Positions 1 to 6,770 of a stretch of DNA of 12,229 bases are shown one piece after another. The position numbers and the translations under genes are program-made. The notes beneath the pieces were generated by a model. The model had not been told where the DNA came from. It did no database searches and saw only the letters and a list, made by a program, of their open reading frames with translations. Each line of letters opens with the position of its first letter. Position 1 is the stretch's first letter. The DNA is from an uncultured Lachnospiraceae bacterium (GTDB taxonomy: Bacteria > Bacillota_A > Clostridia > Lachnospirales > Lachnospiraceae): the NCBI GenBank assembly GCA_902795835.1, contig CADBNA010000112.1, positions 1-12,229 of the forward strand, written 5' to 3'.

Positions 1-107
1 CGGAAAGCGGTTATCTCAGGTGCGAGAATCCCATAGCCCTTCTGCACGGGAGGAGAAGGCTGAAAGACTGGGGCGTCAGAGACGGCAGCATCCTTTACCT
101 GCAGTAG
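1..107 (+). CDS. esaB: EsaB/YukD-like ubiquitin-fold T7SS protein, C-terminal fragment
   Basis: The reading frame starting at base 3 is open from the window edge to a TAG at 105-107 and gives 34 residues ending in LKDWGVRDGSILYLQ. As I recall it, Bacillus subtilis YukD ends KLSDCGITNGDRLEIL, and both have a short hydrophobic strand, a Gly-turn, then the pattern L-x-D-x-G-(I/V)-x-(D/N)-G-(S/D)-x-L at the end of the ubiquitin-like fold. EsaB/YukD is a small (about 80 residue) cytosolic accessory protein of type VIIb secretion systems that is usually encoded near EssC. The gene stops 18 bases before essC, so the two are probably co-transcribed. The N-terminus lies outside the window, so full length and start are unknown. 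It could alternatively be the C-terminal ubiquitin-like domain of a larger EsaB fusion protein. Confidence 0.72.
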   Translation, partial: ESGYLRCENPIALLHGRRRLKDWGVRDGSILYLQ

Positions 108-113
108 CGGATC

Positions 114-118
114 CGGAG
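114..118 (+). promoter_or_regulatory. Shine-Dalgarno site of essC
   Basis: CGGAG lies seven bases upstream of the ATG at 126, in the 18-base gap after the esaB-like stop codon. It supports 126 as the essC start. Confidence 0.6.
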
Positions 119-125
119 CTTTTGT

Positions 126-3100
126 ATGAACCGTGAGACGGCAGGTTCCGTCAGCAGTGAGCCTTTGACGGAAATGGAAGAGAACCATTACAGCATCCTT
201 CTGTATAATGATCATTTTTTCAGGGAGATCGAGATTCCTCCCGATACAGACTGCCTCCGGATCGGGACAGAAGAGGGCAATGCCGTACGGCTCCGGAGGG
301 AACTGTTTTTTGAGCCTTTCCGGCTGGAGCTGATACGGGAAGGACCGGGATATGCACTGAAGTGTTTCGGAAACGTATATTTTAGCAAGGCCGGTGACGT
401 CAGCAAGCTGTATTATCTGAAACTGACGCACGGAACGGAAGCCTGTCTGCGGTACCAGCAATCGAACAATGAGGCGCTGCAGCTTGCTTACAGTATAAAC
501 TTTGATTACAGGGTGAGGCATTACGGATTTGAGATCCGCATTCCTCCCGGGAGCTCCTTTACAATCGGAGCTTCAGAATCGGACAGCATTCAGCTGTTCA
601 GCACACACATCCGCCATGACAGGCTGGAAATACTTGCAGAAGACGGACTGCTGCATATTCTTGTCTGTCATACCGACTTTGGACTGCTTCACAACGGCGT
701 TCGCCGCAAAGATTCGCGTATCACAGCCAGGGCAGGAGATTTTTTCGCACTGGCGGAATACAGCTTTTATTATGACGGTTATTCTCTGCGCACGGACCGC
801 AATCGCGGAATCCGCGTGAGGGGGCTTACCTTTTTCGACCATGTAGACCATCATTTCCTGCGGTATCCGTGTTTCCAGAGGAACACACGGGTAAAAACCG
901 TGCCGGAAACGACCCCTGTCGAGATTCTGGACCCGCCGGAAAGACCTGAAAAACCGAAAGACCAGTTTCTGATGTCTGTCATGCCGGCAGTTCTGATGCT
1001 GACCATGATGTTTGCCGTCCGAAGTCTTCTCGGCATTACGGGCGGAGCTTTTATCCTGTTCAGCGCATGTTCTGCCGCCGCCGGCCTGATATCCGGCATG
1101 GTGTCCTTTTTCCGCAGCAGAAAGGAATTCCGGAAAGCCCTGCTGGACAGGGAACGCATATACCGGCGCTACATAGAAGATAAAAGGAAGTTTCTGGCAG
1201 CGGAGAGAGAGAAGGAAAAGGCTGTCCTTGAATACAGATACGGAAATATCCGGGCACTGCTGAACAAGGCAAAAACATTTTCCGGAGATCTGTTTGACCG
1301 GATCCGGAATGACGATGATTTTCTGTCGGTACGGCTGGGGTCCGGCACCATAGTTTCGGCGAGGCCTGTCCGGATCCGGGAGCAGGAACGGATGGTCGTT
1401 GACGATGAACTTCTGCTCCTGCCCCGGAAAGTACGGCGGGAATATCGCTTTCTGGAAAATGCGCCGGTCGTACTGCGCCTGAAGGAGGCCGGAGCAGTCG
1501 GCCTCGTCGGTCAGGCATCTGCCGCAGAAGGCATGATCCGGAGCATGGTGCTGGATCTGGCAATACGGCAGCATTTCGAAGACCTGAAAATGTTTTTTGT
1601 TCTCGGCGGGGAACAGAAAGAGCGGTACAGATGGCTGCGGTTTCTGCCGCATCTGCAGTCAGAGGGTCAGACGGCCCGGAATATTGCATGCGGAGGCCGG
1701 CGTGTAACGGTTCTGTTTGAAGAGCTGTACAGAGAACTCTCCCGGAGAGAAGACAGCAGAAGCGGGGAGCAGTATCCCCATATGATTCTTTTCGTTCTGG
1801 ACAGAAGTGAGTTTCTCAGGCATCCGGTTTCCAGGTTTACTGCCGGAAGCGCCCTTCTGCAGGCCACATTTATCTTTCTGGCGCCGGAAAGGGATCTTCT
1901 CCCTTTGGGCTGTACACGGATCCTGCATGTCGGACCGGACAGCGGGACGCTGGTGAACACGGCAGATGACCGCAAGACGCAGGCATTTACCTATGCTCCG
2001 GTGTCTGAAACCGATGCGGAGGAAGCTGCCCTGCGTCTGTCCCCGGTATATTCAGAAGAAATCCGCCTGGAAGACGGGCTGGCAAAGAGCATCAGCCTTT
2101 TTTCCGTTCTCGGGATCCGCAGAATCGGGGATCTCGATCTGGAGAGACGCTGGGCCGCATCAGATGTATGCCGGTCAATGGAAGCCCCTCTGGGCATGAA
2201 GGGCAAGAAGACGGTCAGCCTGGACATACATGAAAGGGCGCATGGTCCCCACGGACTTGTGGCGGGGACAACCGGTTCCGGAAAATCCGAGATCCTCCGG
2301 ACATATGTTCTTTCGATGGCTGCGCGTTATCATCCATATGATGTCGGATTCCTGATCATTGATTTCAAAGGCGGCGGCATGGCACACCAGTTAGAGAAGC
2401 TGCCGCACCTGATGGGGACCATTACCAATATAGACGGAAAGCAGATCGGCAGGTCGCTCCGTTCCATGCGCGCGGAGCTCATGAAAAGGCAGACTCTTTT
2501 TGCGGAAGCGGGAGTAAACCACATAGATGATTATATCCGGAAATACAAGACACAGAAGGTTCCGGTACCGCTGCCGCACCTGATTGTCATTGTAGATGAA
2601 TTCGCGGAACTGAAATCCGCGCACCCTGATTTCATGAAAGAGCTGATCAGTGCTGCCCGCATAGGCCGAAGCCTTGGCGTGCATCTGATCCTGGCCACGC
2701 AGAAGCCGTCCGGGCAGGTCAGTGAACAGATCTGGTCCAATTCCCGGTTCAGAATCTGTCTCAGGGTGCAGAGCGCGGAAGATTCCCGGGAAATGCTGAA
2801 ATCACCGCTTGCGTCGGAAATCACAGAACCGGGCAGGGCGTATCTGCAGGTCGGAAACAACGAGATCCTTGAGCTGTTTCAGTCTGCTTACAGCGGAGAA
2901 GCAGAACAGGAGCTGCAGAATGTCTTCAGCCAGGACAGCTATGTCCTGCAGAAGGTATCCTTTGAAGGATGGCGGGAAGTGATCTGTGAAAATAAACCGG
3001 AAAAGACTGCCGGCGTCTCCCGCACGCAGCTCGAAGCCGTCACAGCCTGTATTTCCCGGTATTGCAGGGACAGCCGTATCGGGAGACTCGACCCTGTATG

Positions 3101-4745
3101 CCCGCCCCCTCTGGAAGAAAAGGTGCTTTTTCCTGAAGAACCGGAAAAAAGATCCGGCAGCGGTACAGCAGTGGAGATCGCCCTGGCGGATGATCCCGAA
3201 CATCAGCAAAAGTTCAGGGTGACCATTGACCCGGGCAGGGAGAATGTTCTTGTCATCGGCTCACCCCGGAGCGGCAAAACGAACTTCCTGCAGACGGTCA
3301 TACGGGGTCTTTGCGCGTCGTATTCGCCGGCAGAAGTCAATATCTATATTCTGGATTTCGGATCCATGGCGCTGACCGGTTTTGCGGGCCTGCCCCATGT
3401 GGGAGGCGTGGCGGCCGGACTGGAGGAAGAAAAGATCCGGAACCTGTTTCGCCTGCTGCGGGAAGAGATCCGCAGCCGAAAACAGAAAATGTCCGCCGCC
3501 GGCGTAAGCTCCCTGGCTGCCTGGCGGGAAGCCGGCCGCCGGGGTCTGCCGCAGATTGTGCTGATGATTGACAACTACGCGGCTCTCAGGGAGATGTATC
3601 TGACAGAGGAGGATGTTCTGCTTCCTGTCTGCCGTGACGGTCTTCCCCTGGGAATCAGTGTCATCCTGTGCAGCCAGCAGGCGTCCGGACTCAGCTACCG
3701 GTATCTGGCCTGTTTTGCAGGGAGGATAGCCCTGTTCTGCAATGAGGCGGCCGAGTACACCTCGCTGCTCAGCCGGTGCCGCACGTATCCGGACCCTTTT
3801 CCGGGGCGCGGGATCATGGAAATTGACAGGGAAGTGTATGAAATACAGATCTTCCTGAGCTTTCCCGGAGAAGAGGAAGGCCGGCAGACCGACTGCATCC
3901 GTGAGTATATCGCTTTGATCCGTGAAAAATATCCGGATGTTTCCGCAGAAGAGATACCCTGGATTCCGGATATTGTAACAGAGGGATATCTGGATGAAAA
4001 ATACGGCGCCGGGAAGCCGGAAGAGGGCCGGCTGGCGCTGGGGCTGTCTCATGAGGACGTCAGCCTGAGAACCCTGGACCTGACAGATATGGGTGTGATT
4101 GCCATGGCCGGCTGCGAAGGAGATAAAAAAACGGCAGCCCTTGGCAGCATCCTTAACTGGCTCTGCAGGCATGAGGAGACCTTTCCTGCAGAGGTGTATC
4201 TGGCGGACGACAGGGGAAGAAGCCTGTCCGTCTTCCGTGAGTTGGGGATTGTACGGGAATACACGACAGAAGCGGATGCAGCTGCCGGATTCATAGAAAA
4301 AGCATGGCACGCCGCGTCAGAGCGCTGGGAGCAGACGGCGGAGGGAAGGACAGATAACCTGTGCGCAGTTCCGCTGATTCTGACTGTCATCCAGAATCAG
4401 GAGGTGACTGAAAGGATCTCCCGGAACAGCGGGCTTCTGAAGAAATACAGGGAACTGACGGGGCAATTCAGAAAAATGAAGACAGGAATCCTGTTCTGCG
4501 GAATTGAAAATACCGCTTACGCATCTCAGTCGCCGGAGGTCCTGCGAATAATCAGGGAGTCCGGAACGATCTGGTTTTTTGATGATCTGAAGAACCTGAG
4601 ACTGTTGGAAGTGCCTGTCAGGCTTCAGCGCAGATACGGCAAAGACATGCTTCCGGGAGACTTCTGGCAGGTGAAGGGCAGGGATTTCGAGAAAGTGCGG
4701 ATGGTTTACAGAACAGAAAAGAATCAAAAGGGGAGGACCCGGTAA
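126..4745 (+). CDS. essC: Type VIIb secretion system motor ATPase EssC (FHA-TM-FtsK/SpoIIIE)
   Basis: This 1539-residue protein has the EssC/YukBA architecture and a typical length for it. EssC is the membrane-embedded motor that recognises and translocates WXG100/LXG-type substrates. Two N-terminal FHA-like domains span about 25-105 and 125-220; both lack the usual GR and S-x-x-H residues, so they look unable to bind phosphothreonine. A hydrophobic hairpin at about 282-302 and 305-328 gives two membrane helices, followed by a charged helix (about 330-380) and a D0-type domain without P-loop (around G459-Q463). FtsK domain D1 carries Walker A GTTGSGKS (714-721) and Walker B IVIVDE (D824-E825). 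D2 has Walker A GSPRSGKT (1045-1052) and Walker B VLMID (D1149, followed by Asn). D3 has a degraded P-loop GCEGDKKT (1329-1336), with Lys replacing the Gly before the lysine. The stop overlaps the next start by one base (TAATG). Assignment is firm; substrates are not visible here. Confidence 0.95.
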   Translation: MNRETAGSVSSEPLTEMEENHYSILLYNDHFFREIEIPPDTDCLRIGTEEGNAVRLRRELFFEPFRLELIREGPGYALKCFGNVYFSKAGDVSKLYYLKLTHGTEACLRYQQSNNEALQLAYSINFDYRVRHYGFEIRIPPGSSFTIGASESDSIQLFSTHIRHDRLEILAEDGLLHILVCHTDFGLLHNGVRRKDSRITARAGDFFALAEYSFYYDGYSLRTDRNRGIRVRGLTFFDHVDHHFLRYPCFQRNTRVKTVPETTPVEILDPPERPEKPKDQFLMSVMPAVLMLTMMFAVRSLLGITGGAFILFSACSAAAGLISGMVSFFRSRKEFRKALLDRERIYRRYIEDKRKFLAAEREKEKAVLEYRYGNIRALLNKAKTFSGDLFDRIRNDDDFLSVRLGSGTIVSARPVRIREQERMVVDDELLLLPRKVRREYRFLENAPVVLRLKEAGAVGLVGQASAAEGMIRSMVLDLAIRQHFEDLKMFFVLGGEQKERYRWLRFLPHLQSEGQTARNIACGGRRVTVLFEELYRELSRREDSRSGEQYPHMILFVLDRSEFLRHPVSRFTAGSALLQATFIFLAPERDLLPLGCTRILHVGPDSGTLVNTADDRKTQAFTYAPVSETDAEEAALRLSPVYSEEIRLEDGLAKSISLFSVLGIRRIGDLDLERRWAASDVCRSMEAPLGMKGKKTVSLDIHERAHGPHGLVAGTTGSGKSEILRTYVLSMAARYHPYDVGFLIIDFKGGGMAHQLEKLPHLMGTITNIDGKQIGRSLRSMRAELMKRQTLFAEAGVNHIDDYIRKYKTQKVPVPLPHLIVIVDEFAELKSAHPDFMKELISAARIGRSLGVHLILATQKPSGQVSEQIWSNSRFRICLRVQSAEDSREMLKSPLASEITEPGRAYLQVGNNEILELFQSAYSGEAEQELQNVFSQDSYVLQKVSFEGWREVICENKPEKTAGVSRTQLEAVTACISRYCRDSRIGRLDPVCPPPLEEKVLFPEEPEKRSGSGTAVEIALADDPEHQQKFRVTIDPGRENVLVIGSPRSGKTNFLQTVIRGLCASYSPAEVNIYILDFGSMALTGFAGLPHVGGVAAGLEEEKIRNLFRLLREEIRSRKQKMSAAGVSSLAAWREAGRRGLPQIVLMIDNYAALREMYLTEEDVLLPVCRDGLPLGISVILCSQQASGLSYRYLACFAGRIALFCNEAAEYTSLLSRCRTYPDPFPGRGIMEIDREVYEIQIFLSFPGEEEGRQTDCIREYIALIREKYPDVSAEEIPWIPDIVTEGYLDEKYGAGKPEEGRLALGLSHEDVSLRTLDLTDMGVIAMAGCEGDKKTAALGSILNWLCRHEETFPAEVYLADDRGRSLSVFRELGIVREYTTEADAAAGFIEKAWHAASERWEQTAEGRTDNLCAVPLILTVIQNQEVTERISRNSGLLKKYRELTGQFRKMKTGILFCGIENTAYASQSPEVLRIIRESGTIWFFDDLKNLRLLEVPVRLQRRYGKDMLPGDFWQVKGRDFEKVRMVYRTEKNQKGRTR
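4730..4737 (+). promoter_or_regulatory. Strong Shine-Dalgarno site inside the 3' end of essC
   Basis: GGGGAGGA is close to a perfect anti-16S match, seven bases upstream of the ATG at 4745. It lies within the last essC codons and fits translation of the FHA gene directly coupled to essC termination at TAATG. Confidence 0.7.
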
Positions 4746-5659
4746 TGGGAATCAAAGAAGTATGCGGAGGAACCAATCTCAGCTTTGTGCTGGAAGGCGT
4801 CCGGGTTCTGCAGACGGAATACAAGATTATGCAGAACCAGGAGACTGCCTCCCTTCTTCCGTGCATGCAGTACAGGCGAAACGGCGAGGATGCCCTGTGC
4901 TATATTACACGCGGGCTGAAAAAGTATGCGGATGTTGTCCGTAACGCGCCTGAAAATGTGTCCGGACCGGTTACGGCGGATCTCTTTCTGAATATTGCCA
5001 GACTGCAGGAAAACGGCTTTCTGTCATGCCGGAAGGTGGATATCGATCTTCGCAGAATCTATGTGGATGAAAAAACAAACAGGACAAGGCTGCTGTATTT
5101 TCCCGCTGACATGCATCTCTTCCGGAGCGATTCCGCATTTGAAAAAGCGCTGCGGGACTGCCTTATCCGGATCCTGCCGGAACCGGATGCGGACGAAAGA
5201 CAGTCTGCGCCTGTCGCGGATTTTTCCCGGGACCTGCAGAACCGGACGCTGTCTGCCGCCGATATCGGGGAAAGGCTGCTGCGACGGATGGGAGAAAACG
5301 AAGGAAAAGGAAAAAAGACGGACAGCTCTGAGACAGGCCCGGAAGCGATACTGACAGCGGCCAATACACCCGGACCTCTGGTTTTTCATGTCTGCAGGGA
5401 CATCTATACCATAGGACGGCGGGGACAGACGGCAGACGGCATCATACCGGGTGACAGGAGAGTCGGCAGAGTGCACTGCCGCATTTACCGTTCATCCGGG
5501 AGATTCTACCTGCAGGATCTCGGAAGTGTAAACGGGACGTATGTCAACAGGAAAAGACTGATTCCTGACAGGCGGTATGAACTGACGGACGGCAGCAGTA
5601 TCTGCATCGCGGGAACGGAATTCGCGGTCAGGATTAAAAAGCCGGGACAGACCAGATGA
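4745..5659 (+). CDS. DUF6382/EssB-like N-terminal domain plus FHA domain protein
   Basis: A 304-residue protein with no signal peptide or membrane helix, so probably cytosolic. Residues 1 to about 160 resemble, from memory, the DUF6382 family, which commonly precedes FHA domains in Bacillota and is reminiscent of the pseudokinase-like N-terminal domain of the T7SS protein EssB/YukC: a short beta start (FVLEG), the NQETASLLPCM segment, then ITRGLKKYADV. A charged flexible linker (about 180-205, rich in Lys, Glu, Gly and Ser) leads to a C-terminal FHA domain at about 212-300. The FHA has G224-R225 in the first loop, R242-V-H244 in the second and N263-G-T265 in the third; the usual Ser three residues before the His is Gly241. 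FHA domains bind phosphothreonine peptides, so a partner phosphorylated by the kinase encoded downstream is plausible. It overlaps essC by one base and the next gene by four. The FHA call is firm; the DUF6382 relation is recognised by pattern only. Confidence 0.82.
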   Translation: MGIKEVCGGTNLSFVLEGVRVLQTEYKIMQNQETASLLPCMQYRRNGEDALCYITRGLKKYADVVRNAPENVSGPVTADLFLNIARLQENGFLSCRKVDIDLRRIYVDEKTNRTRLLYFPADMHLFRSDSAFEKALRDCLIRILPEPDADERQSAPVADFSRDLQNRTLSAADIGERLLRRMGENEGKGKKTDSSETGPEAILTAANTPGPLVFHVCRDIYTIGRRGQTADGIIPGDRRVGRVHCRIYRSSGRFYLQDLGSVNGTYVNRKRLIPDRRYELTDGSSICIAGTEFAVRIKKPGQTR

Positions 5660-6714
5660 AAAAGGACAAAATCATCATTGCAGACGAAGACCCGGCTTAC
5701 CTGGCATCCCTGCTGGATAAGTTTTCAGAGGATCTGTTTAACCGTATTGAACTGGTGGTAATTTCAGATGCCGCTTTTTTTGCCGGATATTTTTCTGAGC
5801 CGCGGGAAGCGGAAATACTCATTGTTTCCGAAAACCTGTATAATCCGGAACTCTGCAGGCACAGTCTTCAGAAAATCTTTCTTCTGACGGAGGAGGCACG
5901 GGGGGACAGCCGGCCGGATGACAATCCGGTCCGTATCTGCCGATATACGGGCATCCGGGAACTGTACGGAGAAATCATAGGCAGGAGCGCAGGCATACTG
6001 CGGACGGACCGCGCACATACGGCGGCTTCACAGATCCTGGCAGTTACATCTGCCGCAGGGGGGACGGGAAAGACCACCGTGGCCATGGGACTTGGCATGT
6101 CCTTTGTAAAAACCGGCAGAAGGGTTCTGTACCTGAATTGCGAAAAACTGCAGACGTTTCAGTATCTTCTGAACGGCTGCAGCCCTGTCGGAGAGGACGA
6201 AGTCTATGCATGCCTGTCGAATCCGGGACAGGAGATGTATCCGGCAGTCTCCCGGTGCTTCCGCACGGAAGGATTCCGCTACATGCCTCCCCTCCGGGCG
6301 CCGCTGATGACTCTGGGAATCAGCAGGGAGGCATATCTGAAGCTGGCCCGGGAAGCAAGACAGTCTCAGGAATATGACTATGTCATAGTGGACACGGACA
6401 GCGTTTTCGATGAAGACAAGGTCCGGCTTCTGGATCTGGCGGACAAGGCTGTTATTGTAACCGAGCAGACCTCCTATCATGCCAGTGCCTGCAATTCTCT
6501 ATTCTGCAGCCTTGCAGAGACCAACCCGGAAAAATACTTTGTCCTGTGCAATAAATATGATGAAAACGCGGAAAACGCACTGGCAGGCCCGAAGCCGGGC
6601 ATGCGGTTTACAGTGGAGGAATATATACGGAAAGCGGATTCTTATGAGAGCTTCAGAAAGACAGGATTCACAGGAGATGAGGCCATGAGACGCGCAGTCT
6701 GGCTGCTTGGATGA
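5656..6714 (+). CDS. CpaE/MinD-like P-loop ATPase with receiver-like N-terminus
   Basis: A 352-residue cytosolic protein whose start overlaps the preceding stop in an ATGA. Residues 1 to about 115 look like a degenerate response-regulator receiver domain: acidic D-E-D early on (10-12), then a strand ILIVS where the phospho-acceptor Asp would be expected, here Ser. Residues 125-350 form a MinD/ParA-type ATPase: P-loop AAGGTGKTT at 133-141, with strand YVIVDTDS (D246 in the Walker B-like position) and the later strand AVIVTEQT. The signature lysine of the deviant Walker A (KGGxGKT) is Ala134, while the catalytic K139 is kept. Such CpaE-like proteins act in pilus and secretion-system placement; here it probably positions or regulates the EssC machine (inference). 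The upstream Shine-Dalgarno is weak, so translation likely depends on coupling. ParA and BY-kinase alternatives are less likely because of the receiver-like N-terminus and the absence of a Tyr-rich tail. Confidence 0.82.
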   Translation: MKKDKIIIADEDPAYLASLLDKFSEDLFNRIELVVISDAAFFAGYFSEPREAEILIVSENLYNPELCRHSLQKIFLLTEEARGDSRPDDNPVRICRYTGIRELYGEIIGRSAGILRTDRAHTAASQILAVTSAAGGTGKTTVAMGLGMSFVKTGRRVLYLNCEKLQTFQYLLNGCSPVGEDEVYACLSNPGQEMYPAVSRCFRTEGFRYMPPLRAPLMTLGISREAYLKLAREARQSQEYDYVIVDTDSVFDEDKVRLLDLADKAVIVTEQTSYHASACNSLFCSLAETNPEKYFVLCNKYDENAENALAGPKPGMRFTVEEYIRKADSYESFRKTGFTGDEAMRRAVWLLG

Positions 6715-6757
6715 GAAAAGCAGTTTCGTGTGTCCCCGGTATTGCAGCCGGAAAGAC

Positions 6758-6763
6758 AGGAGA
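6758..6763 (+). promoter_or_regulatory. Shine-Dalgarno site that decides the start of the VWA-FHA gene
   Basis: AGGAGA lies seven bases upstream of the ATG at 6771. The earlier in-frame ATG at 6711, which overlaps the previous stop, has no comparable site and would put 20 polar residues in front of a clean signal peptide. Confidence 0.7.
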
Positions 6764-6770
6764 GAGAGCA

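Noticed and set aside
573..1652. 359-codon open frame on the minus strand inside essC
   Set aside because: It lies wholly opposite a well-supported essC reading frame, shows no recognisable motif, and its His/Gln/Arg/Pro-rich composition is typical of an antisense shadow.
3261..4310. 349-codon open frame on the minus strand opposite the EssC D2-D3 region
   Set aside because: Same reasoning: no domain pattern, and the plus strand carries clear Walker motifs here.
6711..6770. 20-residue N-terminal extension of the VWA-FHA protein from ATG 6711
   Set aside because: No good Shine-Dalgarno for 6711, and the extension would bury the signal peptide; ATG 6771 with AGGAGA fits better.
6715..6770. 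Promoter or terminator in the largest intergenic gap
   Set aside because: I see no stem-loop followed by a T-run and no convincing -35/-10 pair; the gap is explained by the Shine-Dalgarno region.
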